A stretch of DNA of 64,000 nt from Synechococcus sp. RS9916. Its GTDB lineage: Bacteria > Cyanobacteriota > Cyanobacteriia > PCC-6307 > Cyanobiaceae. The position numbers and the translations under genes are program-made. The DNA lies in contig NZ_DS022299.1 in NCBI RefSeq assembly GCF_000153825.1, forward strand, positions 647,216-711,215. The letters are read 5' to 3'. Below the pieces are notes generated by a model that had not been told where the DNA came from, did no database searches, and saw only the letters and a program-made list of their open reading frames with translations. Positions 27,206 to 36,982 of the stretch are shown one piece after another (the stretch's first letter is position 1; each line of letters opens with the position of its first letter).

Positions 27206-29104
27206 CTCCATCAGTGCTGCCAACAGTTTGGTGGACCGTGTCTGAAAACCAGCTAATTCATTGGGTTCCAGACCGCCGACCGATAGTCGTGCCATGTCAT
27301 ACAAATGGCGTGCCAGGTTCCCCGCGAGCTGTTGGCTCGGCGATGCAGCACTGGCATCGCTTCCCACCAGAACGCTGACCGCGTTCAACTTCAGCAACCC
27401 CTCCACCAGAGGATGACGACGATTCACCAGCAGCACGTGGTGATCTGGGAGTCCTGGGAAACGTTGCTCCATCAGGGCACCGATGTCGTTGATGCGGCGC
27501 ATCTGTTCTGGCAGAAGGATCAGCGCTGCAGGTGCCTCATCACCACCCTTGAGTGCCTGAACCTGGATCGTGACCTTGTCGTTGGCGAGGGCGTCCTTGA
27601 TCAGAGTTCGCAGGCTCTCACTTTGCGTCTCGCCATCCTGGTCACTGAACTCAGGTTTGTCGTCGCGGAGGCTGTCATCCAGCTCTGCATCGACTCTTTG
27701 GAATTTGAGTTCATCGTGTTTGGTCTCCAGCCAGGGAATGAATTGGCTATCGATCACGGTTTCAGCCAACAGAACTTCTGCTCCTTGGCCGGTCCAGAGG
27801 CTTAAGGCGCCAGCCTGGGCAATCTCATCGCTGCAGTAGAGAACGCGATTGGCCTGATCGCTTCCCTGACGATTCCGGTAAGAGGCGAGTGTCGTGTAGG
27901 CCTTTTCGCCAGCGGCGATTGGTTCCTCGCCAGGCTGATCACTTGCGTCTGCCGTGGTGCCGAACAGCACCAATTCGCTGACCTGATCAGCAAATTTTTC
28001 GTCCTCCATCGCACCGATTTTCACAAACGGAGCCAGAGCATCCCAGGCTTCGGCGTAGGTCTTCGGATCGTCTTGCTTCAGGCTGCGCAGGCGATCGGCC
28101 ACCTTCTTGGCGACGAAATTGCCAATGGAACGCACGCGTCTGTCGGTTTGCAGTGCGCTGCGGCTCACATTCAGCGGAATATCTGGTGAATCAATCACCC
28201 CGCGCAGTGGAAGCAGGTAGCGGGGAACGATTTCTTTAATCGAGTCGCTGACGTAGACCTGATTGCAGTAGAGACGGATCTCACCTTTCTCCCAATCGGC
28301 ACGTCCGGACGCTTTTGGGAAAAAGAGAATGCCTTGCAGGGTATAGGGGTAGTCGGTGTTGAGATGCACCCAAAGCAGTGGGTCTCCCTGGAAGGGATAC
28401 AGGTAGTGATACAGGTCGATGTAATCCTGATCGCTGAGTTCTCTTGCAGACTGACGCCAGGGAGCAACTTTTTTATTGACAGTCTCTCCCTCCAGCTCCA
28501 CGCTGACGGGCATGAAATCGCAATACTGCGTGATCAGGTTCCGCAGCCGTGCGGGTTCGAGATATTCCAGTTCCTCCTCCATCAGATGGAGGATCACATC
28601 GGTGCCGGCTTCGTCGCGCTGGCTCCCTTCCAAGCTGAAATTGGGTGACCCATCACAGCGCCACTTCACAGCCTCACTGTCAGGTCTTGCTGATCGACTG
28701 ACCAGTTCAACTTCGCGGGCAACCATGAAGCTGGAGTAGAAGCCAAGGCCAAAATGGCCAATGATGGCGTCCTCTTCCTGTTTGTATTTTTCCAGGAAAT
28801 CTTCGGCACTCGAGAAGGCCACCTGATTGATATAGCGCTTCACTTCATCGGCGGTCATGCCGATGCCGTTATCACTGATGGTGATCGTTTTCTGCTCACG
28901 ATCGATGCGTATGGCGACCTTTCCTTCTTCCCCTTCGCTGCAGTCGCCGGCCATCGCCGCCATGCGCCGCTTGCTGATGGCATCGGCTGCGTTACTAACC
29001 AATTCCCGAAGAAAAACCTCGTGGCCTGAATAGACGGCCTTCTTGATGATCGGGAAAATATTTTCGGTATGAATCTGGATCTGACCTTGTTCCAGAACGG
29101 TCAT
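27194..29104 (-). CDS. htpG: Hsp90 chaperone HtpG
   Basis: 636 aa cytosolic ATP-dependent chaperone. GHKL-fold motifs are visible: ELVSNAADAI, ISDNGIGM and GHFGLGFYSSFMV in the N-terminal ATPase. The middle domain has the RGVIDSPDIPLNVSRS arginine segment, and a C-terminal dimerisation region follows. Length is typical. In cyanobacteria HtpG supports heat, oxidative and light stress responses and phycobilisome or tetrapyrrole homeostasis. ATG 29104. It is followed by rpmB on the same strand. Confidence 0.96.
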   Translation of the reverse strand: MTVLEQGQIQIHTENIFPIIKKAVYSGHEVFLRELVSNAADAISKRRMAAMAGDCSEGEEGKVAIRIDREQKTITISDNGIGMTADEVKRYINQVAFSSAEDFLEKYKQEEDAIIGHFGLGFYSSFMVAREVELVSRSARPDSEAVKWRCDGSPNFSLEGSQRDEAGTDVILHLMEEELEYLEPARLRNLITQYCDFMPVSVELEGETVNKKVAPWRQSARELSDQDYIDLYHYLYPFQGDPLLWVHLNTDYPYTLQGILFFPKASGRADWEKGEIRLYCNQVYVSDSIKEIVPRYLLPLRGVIDSPDIPLNVSRSALQTDRRVRSIGNFVAKKVADRLRSLKQDDPKTYAEAWDALAPFVKIGAMEDEKFADQVSELVLFGTTADASDQPGEEPIAAGEKAYTTLASYRNRQGSDQANRVLYCSDEIAQAGALSLWTGQGAEVLLAETVIDSQFIPWLETKHDELKFQRVDAELDDSLRDDKPEFSDQDGETQSESLRTLIKDALANDKVTIQVQALKGGDEAPAALILLPEQMRRINDIGALMEQRFPGLPDHHVLLVNRRHPLVEGLLKLNAVSVLVGSDASAASPSQQLAGNLARHLYDMARLSVGGLEPNELAGFQTRSTKLLAALMERGI

Positions 29105-29191
29105 GGTGAGGCAGCGAACATGGCGACCCTAGGGAGGTGAAGCGGAAGGCTCAAGCCCTCCGCTGGTGGGGTCTCCGTACTGCCTTGAGTG

Positions 29192-29416
29192 TCAGGGAGT
29201 GCGCTGGAGGTCCGGACGCTCTTCAGCAAGGATTGCTCCCTCCACCGGGCAGACCTGGAGGCAGATCCCGCAGTCGATGCAGGTGTCGAAATCAATCCAA
29301 AAGAACTCAGTGCCCTTTTTGTTGCGACCCTTTCCGGGTTGAATACAAGCCACAGGGCAAGCATCGAGGCAATCGGCGATGCCTTCGCAGACATCGGTCA
29401 CGAACGTGTGGGCCAT
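29192..29416 (-). CDS. Two-cluster bacterial-type ferredoxin
   Basis: 74 aa. The second half has a perfect [4Fe-4S] motif, CIDCGICLQVCP. The first half has VCEGIADCLDACPVAC, a variant motif with longer spacing, so the first site may be a [3Fe-4S] or unusual [4Fe-4S] cluster. It is a small soluble electron carrier; the partner is unknown. ATG 29416 (MAHTFVTDVCEG). It is placed between htpG and hisZ, all on the minus strand. Confidence 0.93.
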   Translation of the reverse strand: MAHTFVTDVCEGIADCLDACPVACIQPGKGRNKKGTEFFWIDFDTCIDCGICLQVCPVEGAILAEERPDLQRTP

Positions 29417-29440
29417 GGGGCGATTTAAGCAAGCTGGATC

Positions 29441-30619
29441 TTAGTCAGCCACCCAGACCAAGCTGATGCACTGATGGCTCTCCACTAGGGCTTCTGCTGC
29501 TTGCTGTCCTGAAACAGGATCGAGCTCGACAACAGCAGTGATGCCTTGTTGATGCAGTTCCTGCTGGCGCCTTAAAGCTGCTTCGAGGCTGGCTCCCGAC
29601 CCATAGGCCACCAACACCCGTTCTGCATTGGTTTTCATCGGTTGATGCGCTGAGGGGAGATCTCGAATGTCGTCGAGACAGAAGCTGAAGCCGAGCCCTG
29701 CTGCCGCTGGTCCCACGGCACCAAAGCGTTTCAACACGCGGTCATAACGACCACCGCGTGCGATCACCACCGGCGCAGAGGTGCCTTGACACACCAACTG
29801 GAACACCAAGCCGTCGTAGAGCTCGAAGTGAGGTTGGAAGCTGGGATCCAGCTGAAGCGTGACACCCAACCGCGACGCGAGGGGTTCGAGATGGGTCAAG
29901 AGACGTTCAAGTTGACTCAATACCGGTTGAGGGCCAAACAACCGACGTTGCTGTTCGAGCACCTGCTCGGGGGTGCCCCGTAAATCCATCTGCTGCTGCA
30001 GCCTCTGGCTCTGCTCTGAGGGAAGAGGCAGTTGTTCGAGCTGTAAACGATCAAACGACACAAGTGCTTCCTTGACCTGATCGCGCAGGTTTTTGTCGAT
30101 TGGAGCGAGCATCAGCTCCATCAGAGCCGCATGCCCCACCAGCAAACGTGCTCCATGACCCGGCTGGAGCTCAAGAGCCTCCAGGGAGGCCATCAGCAGG
30201 GAGAGCAATTCCAACTCGCCATTCACCTGTCCGCTGCCAAACAACTCCACCCCGCTGTGCAGCTGTTCCTCAATCCGTTGGCCGCCCTCGTCACTGAGCC
30301 GACTTTCAAACACGGTGCCGGTCGACCACAAACGCAGAGGGCGAGGGCGCTCCGCGAGTCGGGTCGTGGCTGCTCTGGCAATCGAGGCCGTCAGTTCTGG
30401 GCGCAGCCCCAGGGGTTCATCGGCCACCAGGCGCACGATGTCTGCGCTGTTAATCCCCCCTCCGGCTTTGAGGGTCTCCATCCGCTCCACCTGGGGAGGA
30501 GAGACTTCCTCGTAGCCCCAACAGCGATACACCTCCGCAAGGCGTTCCCGCAGAGCTTTGTTGTGCTCGACCTGCTGGGGGTTGAGATCACGTGCGCCCG
30601 AGGCTGGTTGCAGGGCCAT
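29441..30619 (-). CDS. hisZ: ATP phosphoribosyltransferase regulatory subunit
   Basis: 392 aa histidyl-tRNA-synthetase-like protein without tRNA charging, which pairs with short HisG to start histidine synthesis. The class-II aaRS motif-2-like LRLWSTGTVFES and the LRPELTASIARA segment are visible, and RGGRYDRVLKRFG marks the HisS-like active site. There is no full anticodon-binding domain, supporting HisZ rather than HisS. ATG 30619. It is 21 bp downstream of the inositol-phosphatase gene. Confidence 0.9.
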   Translation of the reverse strand: MALQPASGARDLNPQQVEHNKALRERLAEVYRCWGYEEVSPPQVERMETLKAGGGINSADIVRLVADEPLGLRPELTASIARAATTRLAERPRPLRLWSTGTVFESRLSDEGGQRIEEQLHSGVELFGSGQVNGELELLSLLMASLEALELQPGHGARLLVGHAALMELMLAPIDKNLRDQVKEALVSFDRLQLEQLPLPSEQSQRLQQQMDLRGTPEQVLEQQRRLFGPQPVLSQLERLLTHLEPLASRLGVTLQLDPSFQPHFELYDGLVFQLVCQGTSAPVVIARGGRYDRVLKRFGAVGPAAAGLGFSFCLDDIRDLPSAHQPMKTNAERVLVAYGSGASLEAALRRQQELHQQGITAVVELDPVSGQQAAEALVESHQCISLVWVAD

Positions 30620-30640
30620 CCCAGTGGAAGCGAAGCTGAC

Positions 30641-31537
30641 TCAGGATCCCATGTGCCGGAGCTCGGGTTCCCCGAAGCAGGCGCCTTCAAGTGGAGAAAT
30701 CTTCGCGAGCTCTCGAGAGATCTGCTGGTGCAGAGCTTGGTTCGCGGCCAGAACTTTTCCTGATCTGATTTGAAAATTGCTGCCGTCATAGGCGGTCACG
30801 ATGCCTCCGGCCTGTTGGACAAGAGCCACACCAGCGGCGAGGTCCCAGGGGGACAGACCCCGCTCCCAGTAGCCATCCAGTAAGCCTGCCGCCACAAAAG
30901 CCAGGTCCACGGCCGCTGCACCACCACGACGAACACCGTGGGTCCGATGGGTCATCCAACAGAACTCGGCGTAGTTGTTGTCCAGTCGGGTGTGGCGGTC
31001 ATAGGCGAAGCCTGTGACCAGCAAGGAGTCTTGGAGTTGATCACACCGCGACACCGCAATCGGGTCGTCGTTGCAGAAGGCGCCAACACCGGGACAGCAG
31101 TGATACAGCTGCTTCAGATAAGGAACAGAGATCGCTCCAAGCAAGGGGCGACCGTTCCAACACAAGCCGATCGACGTCGCAAAAAACGGATAGCCGTGGG
31201 CGAAGTTGGTGGTTCCATCCAAGGGATCCACCATCCACTGCAGGCCCACCTCGGGCCCGATGCTCCCGGATTCCTCGGCAAGAATGCCGATGGATGGCGT
31301 CTGATCCCGAAGAAGGCTGAGCACAGCCTGTTCCGCCCCTTCATCGGCTTCGGTGACGAGATCACCTTGGCGTCCCTTGCTGCGGATGTTGGTGAGATGG
31401 CCGTAATGGTCCATCAGCACGGCGGCGCCAGAGTCCGCAGCAGCCCGGGCTGTGGCATGCAGCTGGGCCAGAGCCTCGGGGTTGAGACCCGCTGCAGAAG
31501 CAACCGCATCAGTCGCGGGGGCAGGCATCGATGTCAT
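30641..31537 (-). CDS. Inositol monophosphatase family phosphatase
   Basis: 298 aa metal-dependent sugar-phosphatase fold. All metal motifs are present: ILAEESG (Glu), MVDPLDGTTNFAHG (the Asp-Pro-Leu-Asp-Gly-Thr core) and the C-terminal LSPWDLAAG (Asp). The substrate could be inositol phosphate, histidinol phosphate or a related phosphoester. Position next to hisZ makes histidinol-phosphate phosphatase worth considering, but that is inference. ATG 31537 overlaps the ferredoxin stop by 4 nt. Confidence 0.9.
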   Translation of the reverse strand: MTSMPAPATDAVASAAGLNPEALAQLHATARAAADSGAAVLMDHYGHLTNIRSKGRQGDLVTEADEGAEQAVLSLLRDQTPSIGILAEESGSIGPEVGLQWMVDPLDGTTNFAHGYPFFATSIGLCWNGRPLLGAISVPYLKQLYHCCPGVGAFCNDDPIAVSRCDQLQDSLLVTGFAYDRHTRLDNNYAEFCWMTHRTHGVRRGGAAAVDLAFVAAGLLDGYWERGLSPWDLAAGVALVQQAGGIVTAYDGSNFQIRSGKVLAANQALHQQISRELAKISPLEGACFGEPELRHMGS

Positions 31538-31902
31538 TCCTCATCAAGGGGCAGACCGGCAGTCACTTGGCCCTTGCCAAAGTGTCGTCCGAACTGCAGT
31601 TCGTACACCTCGTCTTCATCTTGGGTCTCGGCTTCCAGTTCCGCCGTTGCCCGGGCCACACACAACAGTCCATACCCCTTGTCGCGCAGCTCACGGGACA
31701 ATCCCATGGCTTCCCGCTGATCGAGCTCCCCATGAAGGACCCGCACAGCACAGGCGGTGCAACAGCCATTGCGGCAAGAGAACGGAAGCGGATCTCCCTG
31801 CAGTTCGAAGCTGCGCAGGATGTACTCCCCCTCGGGCACGTCATGGGTGATCGTGCGCTGCTCCTGACGCCAGTGAATGGTCACCCGATGGGTGCGTGGC
31901 AT
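31534..31902 (-). CDS. [2Fe-2S] ferredoxin, plant type
   Basis: 122 aa. The [2Fe-2S] loop reads CRNGCCTAC, i.e. C-x4-C-x2-C with one extra Cys, and the fourth ligand sits in LLCVA about 30 residues on. It is longer than standard photosynthetic PetF and has an acidic C-terminal extension ending in LDEE, so it is probably a specialised paralogue. The partner is unknown. ATG 31902. It overlaps the phosphatase gene by 4 nt, suggesting co-expression. Confidence 0.9.
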   Translation of the reverse strand: MPRTHRVTIHWRQEQRTITHDVPEGEYILRSFELQGDPLPFSCRNGCCTACAVRVLHGELDQREAMGLSRELRDKGYGLLCVARATAELEAETQDEDEVYELQFGRHFGKGQVTAGLPLDEE

Positions 31903-31955
31903 GGACGAAATCGCTCGTGTGCCCTGCTACATTCGCATTGCCCCAATCAGCCGCT

Positions 31956-32042
31956 GGAGAGGTGGCCGAGTGGTCGAAGGCGCAGCACTGGAAATGCTGT
32001 ATAGGGGCAACTCTATCGAGGGTTCGAATCCCTCCCTCTCCG
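31956..32042 (+). tRNA. tRNA-Ser (anticodon GGA)
   Basis: 87 nt. The acceptor stem GGAGAGG pairs with CCTCTCC. The D arm, a 5-bp anticodon stem with GGA in the loop (..CTGGAAATG..), a long type-II variable arm and the T loop GGTTCGAATCC are all visible. The long variable arm confirms a serine tRNA. The 3' CCA is not encoded. It lies between the ferredoxin gene and pstB and is followed by its own terminator. Confidence 0.96.
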
Positions 32043-32050
32043 CTTCATTA

Positions 32051-32073
32051 CCGGCCCTAGGGCCGGTTTTTTT
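32051..32073 (+). terminator. Terminator of tRNA-Ser
   Basis: A GC-rich palindrome CCGGCC-CTAG-GGCCGG (6-bp stem, CTAG loop) followed by seven T, starting 9 bp after the tRNA end. It is oriented for plus-strand transcription; on the minus strand (pstB) no T run follows. Confidence 0.86.
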
Positions 32074-32092
32074 ATGCCTAAAACACCGAGGT

Positions 32093-32911
32093 TCAGCCGA
32101 AACGGCCGGAGACGTAATCGTTGGTGGCTTGCTGGGTTGGTGCGTTGAAAATCTTGTCTGTTTGATTGAATTCCACCAGATAGCCAACTTTCCCGGAGCC
32201 ACCCTCTTGAGCCTCGGCATTGAAAAATGCGGTCATGTCGCTGACACGCACGGCCTGCTGCATGTTGTGGGTCACGATCACAATCGTGAACGTTTTCTTC
32301 AGTTCATGCATGGTTTCTTCGATCTTCAATGTTGAGATCGGATCGAGTGCGGAACACGGTTCATCCATCAGGATCACTTCCGGTTGAATCGCTATCGTGC
32401 GAGCAATGCACAGGCGTTGTTGCTGACCTCCTGAGAGTGAGCAACCGCTCTCTTTAAGCTTGTCTTTGCATTCATCCCAGACGGCTGCCTGGCGGAGAGA
32501 CCGCTCCACCAGCTCATCCATGTCGCCGATGTAGCCGTTGATCCTGGCTCCAAAGGCAATGTTCTCGTAGATGCTTTTGGGGAAAGGATTGGGTTGCTGA
32601 AACACCATTCCAATCCGACGGCGCACTTCCACCGGATCGACCGTTGGGTGATACAGATCGGCACCATCAAAAAGCACCCGCCCAGTCAGGCTGCACCCCT
32701 CAATTAAGTCATTCATGCGGTTCAAAGACCGCAGCACAGTCGACTTGCCGCATCCCGACGGGCCGATAAATGCAGTGACTTTCCCTCTGGGGATTTCGCA
32801 GTAAACGTTGCGAACCGCTTCATAGCCCCCGTAACTGATCGAGACGTTCTCAAGCGACATGCAAGTGTCTTGAGAGGAGGTTTGAGTATTGAGAGAAGCA
32901 GTGACCGTCAT
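32093..32911 (-). CDS. pstB: Phosphate ABC transporter ATP-binding protein
   Basis: 272 aa. Walker [11 protein letters not shown]-loop [10 protein letters not shown], signature [16 protein letters not shown] and Walker [14 protein letters not shown] are all intact; FPKSIYENI and the DPIST loop are PstB-specific. It powers high-affinity phosphate uptake with PstC/PstA. ATG 32911. Third gene of pstC-pstA-pstB, with a 76-bp spacer after pstA. The binding protein pstS is not in this window. Confidence 0.96.
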   Translation of the reverse strand: MTVTASLNTQTSSQDTCMSLENVSISYGGYEAVRNVYCEIPRGKVTAFIGPSGCGKSTVLRSLNRMNDLIEGCSLTGRVLFDGADLYHPTVDPVEVRRRIGMVFQQPNPFPKSIYENIAFGARINGYIGDMDELVERSLRQAAVWDECKDKLKESGCSLSGGQQQRLCIARTIAIQPEVILMDEPCSALDPISTLKIEETMHELKKTFTIVIVTHNMQQAVRVSDMTAFFNAEAQEGGSGKVGYLVEFNQTDKIFNAPTQQATNDYVSGRFG

Positions 32912-32987
32912 GGAGGGAAGCTGTGGGGCGTTTAAAGGTTGAAGAAGCTGTTGATGGACGACTGAGGAAAACTCTTCGCTCGGGGGG

Positions 32988-33887
32988 TTAACGGGAGGTC
33001 AATTGGTTGATCCACCGTGCCATGAGGTTGAGAAGGAGGATGAACACCACAAGCACAAAGGAAGCGGCCCAGGCCAGTTCGTTCTGCACGTCGTAAGGCA
33101 TGGTGGCGAATTTGTAGATCAACACCGATAAGGTGCCGATCGGATTGAAGATCCCATCGGCCCACCAGGGCGAATACAGCGCCGTGAAGATCAAAGGAGC
33201 TGTTTCGCCTGCAGCGCGAGCAATGGACAGCACGATGCCTGTTGCGATGGACCGCGAAGCCGAAGGCAAGGTGATTCTCACAATCGTGACGAACCGGGAT
33301 GCCCCTACGCCCAGAGCCCCTCGGCGTAGGTCATCGGAGACCAGCTTCAGGCCCTCATCGGTGGTTTTGATCACTGTGGGAAGCATCAGCACAGCCAAAG
33401 CAATGCCGCCGGCCATAGCGCTGTAGGCGTTGCCGAACAGCACCCGTGTCGAAACGATGGAGCTATAGATAAATACACCGGCAATGATGGAAGGCACTCC
33501 CGAGAGCACATTGGTGCCAAAACGGATGAATTGAGCAAACCAACCACCTCGGGAATATTCAGCTAAAAACACGCCTCCACCGATGCCAATCGGGATGGCA
33601 ACAAGACTCGCAATCAAGGTGACGATTAACGACCCCTGAATGGCGTTGCCGATGCCGCCATAGTCGAGACCCGGTGCGGGCTGCTCGAGAAAGAAAAGGT
33701 CAAAGCTCAGTTTGCTTGCTCCTTTGTAGAGCACGTAACCGAGCACAAGCACCAGAGGCAGAACGGCGATGAGAGCAAAAAGTCCCGCCAGGGTTGTCAG
33801 GATGGAACCCGTGATATTCCGTGGATGGCTTTTTTTGAGGGCTAGATCGGGTATTGGCCTGAATCCCTCTCGGATTGTTGAAGTCAT
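32988..33887 (-). CDS. pstA: Phosphate ABC transporter permease PstA
   Basis: 299 aa with six membrane helices. A typical PstA core is visible: [25 protein letters not shown], then GGVFLAEY and the coupling-loop region [24 protein letters not shown]. The start ATG overlaps the pstC stop by one base (TGATG), so translation is coupled. Confidence 0.94.
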   Translation of the reverse strand: MTSTIREGFRPIPDLALKKSHPRNITGSILTTLAGLFALIAVLPLVLVLGYVLYKGASKLSFDLFFLEQPAPGLDYGGIGNAIQGSLIVTLIASLVAIPIGIGGGVFLAEYSRGGWFAQFIRFGTNVLSGVPSIIAGVFIYSSIVSTRVLFGNAYSAMAGGIALAVLMLPTVIKTTDEGLKLVSDDLRRGALGVGASRFVTIVRITLPSASRSIATGIVLSIARAAGETAPLIFTALYSPWWADGIFNPIGTLSVLIYKFATMPYDVQNELAWAASFVLVVFILLLNLMARWINQLTSR

Positions 33888-34837
33888 CAGTATTTAAGAC
33901 TCAGTCGTTTAACAATCAATTGGGCCAGAATGTTCACCACCAGCGTCAGGATGATCAACACGAAAGCGGCATACATCAAAGAAGAAACCTGGCTGCCATC
34001 AGCTTCACCAAACTGATTGGCAAGCATGGCTGCAATGGTGTTACCGGGAGCCAGCAACGACCAGCTGAAATTGTTGGAATTTCCGATAATCATCGTCACG
34101 GCCATGGTTTCTCCCATGGCACGTCCGAGGGCCAACATCACGCCGCCGACGATGCCGGAAATGGCCGCGGGCAAGATCACTTGAAGGATTGCCGTCCAGC
34201 GGGTGCTGCCAACCCCGTAGGCAGCCTGGCGTAGACGAATCGGAACCTGATTGAGGGAATCCCTAGAAATCGCGGTGATGATGGGCAGGATCATCACCAC
34301 CAGCACGAGGATGGCGGGGGTCATGCCTGGTCCCTGAGGAACGGTGTTGAACAGGGGGATGAACCCGAAAGCGTCATGCAGCCATGTGAGGAGCGGACGT
34401 AAGACAGGTTCAAGCACGAAAATGGCCCAAAGGCCCAGAACAACTGACGGAATCGCGGCCAACAGCTCCACCATCAAGCCAATCAGTTCGCGAGCTCTCT
34501 TGGGGATAAAACTTTCGGTGATGAAAATTGCCGTGCCCACCCCTAATGGAACAGCGATGGCCAGAGAGACCAAGGAGGTGACGATCGTTCCGTAGATGGC
34601 TGTGAACGCGCCGTATTCGTCGTCAACGGGGTTCCAGCTGGATGTGACCAGGAATCTCCATCCGTAGAGCTTCATGGACTCCAGCGAACCGGAGAACACA
34701 ATGATCAGGATGGCGAACAAGACGATGGCCACCGTCGAGGCCATCAGCACTGCTGCTTGGTTGAAGCCTGTATCCACGAGCTTTTCCGAGGGCGGCCGAT
34801 GCCTCAGTCGGTACATCTCCCTGATGTCTGTGGGCAT
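33887..34837 (-). CDS. pstC: Phosphate ABC transporter permease PstC
   Basis: 316 aa with six helices. The AIFITESFIPKRARELIGLMVELLAAIPSVVLG block (first half AIFITESFIPKRARE, second half LAAIPSVVLGLW) and the LRQAAYGVGSTRW coupling loop are PstC hallmarks. ATG 34837 is used; an internal start seven codons in (MYRLRHRPP) is possible. It heads the operon and is divergent from dnaK. A candidate Pho box lies 39-68 bp upstream. Confidence 0.94.
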   Translation of the reverse strand: MPTDIREMYRLRHRPPSEKLVDTGFNQAAVLMASTVAIVLFAILIIVFSGSLESMKLYGWRFLVTSSWNPVDDEYGAFTAIYGTIVTSLVSLAIAVPLGVGTAIFITESFIPKRARELIGLMVELLAAIPSVVLGLWAIFVLEPVLRPLLTWLHDAFGFIPLFNTVPQGPGMTPAILVLVVMILPIITAISRDSLNQVPIRLRQAAYGVGSTRWTAILQVILPAAISGIVGGVMLALGRAMGETMAVTMIIGNSNNFSWSLLAPGNTIAAMLANQFGEADGSQVSSLMYAAFVLIILTLVVNILAQLIVKRLSLKY

Positions 34838-34875
34838 GCGAGCGCAGCTCTGACCTTCAAAAACTACGTGTAGAG

Positions 34876-34905
34876 GGTGTTGGAGTTCACTAAGAGGGTG
34901 TTAAC
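34876..34905 (-). promoter_or_regulatory. Candidate Pho box upstream of pstC
   Basis: Read on the minus strand there are three 8-nt blocks at exact 11-nt steps (GTTAACAC, CTTAGTGA, CCAACACC), resembling the degenerate tandem repeats bound by cyanobacterial PhoB/SphR. The same region also contains a 10-nt exact direct repeat (AGAGGGTGTT on the plus strand at 34872 and 34893, 21 nt apart). It lies just upstream of pstC. The match to consensus is partial. Confidence 0.4.
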
Positions 34906-34984
34906 GGCAGGGGAAATCCGACCCCGATCTGCCCTTGGGGCTTTGGGTTTGGGCCGGTAGCGTGGGAGTTCCCTAGTGATGGCC

Positions 34985-36982
34985 ATGGGGCGGATCGTCG
35001 GAATCGACCTGGGAACAACCAATTCCGTCGTGGCTGTCTTGGAGGCCGGCAGGCCGCAGGTGATTGCCAATGCGGAAGGCACGCGCACGACGCCATCGGT
35101 GGTGGGTTACACCAAAGAATCAGAGCTCCTGGTGGGCCAGGCCGCCCGTCGGCAGCTGGTGTTGAACCCGCGCAATACCTATTCGAACCTCAAACGCTTT
35201 GTTGGGCGCAGCTGGGACGAGCTTGACGATTCCAGTCTCACCGTTCCTTACACCGTTCGAGCGAACTCTCAGAACAACGTGCGGGTGGCCTGCCCGGTCA
35301 CCGAACGGGAGTACGCCCCTGAGGAGCTTGTGGCCAGCATCCTGCGCAAGCTGGTGGATGACGCCTCCACCTATCTCGGCGAACCCGTCGAGGCCGCCGT
35401 GATCACGGTGCCGGCCTATTTCAATGATGCCCAGCGCCAAGCCACCCGTGATGCGGGTCGATTGGCGGGCATTCAGGTTGAGCGCATTCTCAATGAACCG
35501 ACGGCCGCTGCCCTTGCTTATGGCTTCGACCGCAGTGCGGTGAAGCGCGTGCTGGTGTTTGACCTTGGCGGCGGCACCTTTGACGTTTCCCTGCTTCGGG
35601 TCGCCAACGGCGTGTTCGATGTCAAATCCACGAATGGGGATACCCAGCTCGGAGGGAATGACTTTGATCAACGCATTGTCGACTGGTTGGCAGAGGCATT
35701 TCTGGAGCAGAACGGCATCGATCTGCGTCGTGATCGTCAGGCGCTTCAGCGCTTGACCGAAGCTGCCGAAAAGGCCAAGCAGGAACTCTCCGGTGTGGCC
35801 AGTACGCCCATTTCTCTTCCCTTCATTGCCACGGGCAGTGACGGTCCGCTCCACATTGAAACCACCCTGGAACGGTCCACCTTTGAAGGGCTGTGTCCGG
35901 ATCTGCTGGATCGGCTTCTGGTGCCCGTGCAGATGGCGCTGAGGGACTCAGGGTGGGCCGCTGAAGATATCGACGATGTGGTGTTGGTCGGTGGCAGTAC
36001 GCGCATGCCGATGGTGCAACAGCTGGTGCGCACCCTGATTCCCCATGACCCTTGTCAGTCGGTGAATCCCGATGAGGTGGTGGCGATTGGAGCTGCCGTG
36101 CAGGCCGGGATCCTGACCGGTGAGCTTCGCGATCTGATGCTCAACGACGTCACGCCTCTTTCACTGGGCTTGGAAACCGTGGGGGGCCTGATGAAAGTGC
36201 TGATCCCACGCAACACCCCGATCCCGGTGCGGCAGTCCGATGTTTTCAGCACCTCGGAATCCAACCAGTCCTCCGTTGAGATCCATATCTGGCAGGGGGA
36301 GCGTCAGATGGCGGCTGACAACAAATCCCTTGGTCGGTTTCGCCTCTCAGGAATCCCTCCTGCGCCTCGCGGGGTTCCTCAGATTCAAGTGGCGTTCGAT
36401 ATCGACGCCAATGGCATCCTCCAGGTCAGTGCCACAGATCGCACCACGGGTCGTAAACAGTCGGTGACCATTCAGGGTGGTTCCAACCTCAACGAAGACG
36501 AGTTGCAGGCTCTGCTGGCAGAGGCGGAGGCCAGGGCTGATGAGGATCGCCGCACTCGAGCCGCCATTGAGCGACGCAATCGTGCCCTCACCCTGGTCTC
36601 CCAGGCTGAGCGAAGACTTCGTGATGCAGCACTCGAGCTTGGTCCGTACGGCGCTGAACGACAGCAGCGTGCCGTTGAAATGGCGATGCGTGATCTTCAG
36701 GATCTGCTGGAACAGGATGACCTGCAGGAGCTGGAGCTCGGGGTCAGCGCTCTCCAGGAGGCTCTGTTCGGTCTCAACCGACGTCTCTCCGCTGAACGCC
36801 GTTCTGAGGCCAGCCCCCTTCAGGGCATTCGCAACACTCTCGGTTCTCTGAAGGACGAATTGTTTGCCGATGATGACTGGGATGACGACCCATGGGCGGC
36901 GCCCAGTTCCCGACCTCCTGCAAGCCGCTACGGCGGATCACGGCAAGGGCTAGATCCCTGGGACGATGACTTCTACCGCTGA
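34985..36982 (+). CDS. dnaK: Hsp70 chaperone, DnaK3-like
   Basis: 665 aa. The ATPase motifs [25 protein letters not shown] and [13 protein letters not shown] are present, followed by a substrate-binding domain. The C terminus is unlike standard DnaK: an acidic, Trp-rich tail with two DPW elements (DDDPWAAP and [10 protein letters not shown]) replaces the usual Glu-rich EEVD-like end. Direct linkage to a dnaJ gene fits cyanobacterial DnaK3, the form tied to thylakoid membranes and ribosomes. I chose ATG 34985 ([10 protein letters not shown]); starts at 34976 and 34979 add only 2-3 residues. Confidence 0.92.
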   Translation: MGRIVGIDLGTTNSVVAVLEAGRPQVIANAEGTRTTPSVVGYTKESELLVGQAARRQLVLNPRNTYSNLKRFVGRSWDELDDSSLTVPYTVRANSQNNVRVACPVTEREYAPEELVASILRKLVDDASTYLGEPVEAAVITVPAYFNDAQRQATRDAGRLAGIQVERILNEPTAAALAYGFDRSAVKRVLVFDLGGGTFDVSLLRVANGVFDVKSTNGDTQLGGNDFDQRIVDWLAEAFLEQNGIDLRRDRQALQRLTEAAEKAKQELSGVASTPISLPFIATGSDGPLHIETTLERSTFEGLCPDLLDRLLVPVQMALRDSGWAAEDIDDVVLVGGSTRMPMVQQLVRTLIPHDPCQSVNPDEVVAIGAAVQAGILTGELRDLMLNDVTPLSLGLETVGGLMKVLIPRNTPIPVRQSDVFSTSESNQSSVEIHIWQGERQMAADNKSLGRFRLSGIPPAPRGVPQIQVAFDIDANGILQVSATDRTTGRKQSVTIQGGSNLNEDELQALLAEAEARADEDRRTRAAIERRNRALTLVSQAERRLRDAALELGPYGAERQQRAVEMAMRDLQDLLEQDDLQELELGVSALQEALFGLNRRLSAERRSEASPLQGIRNTLGSLKDELFADDDWDDDPWAAPSSRPPASRYGGSRQGLDPWDDDFYR

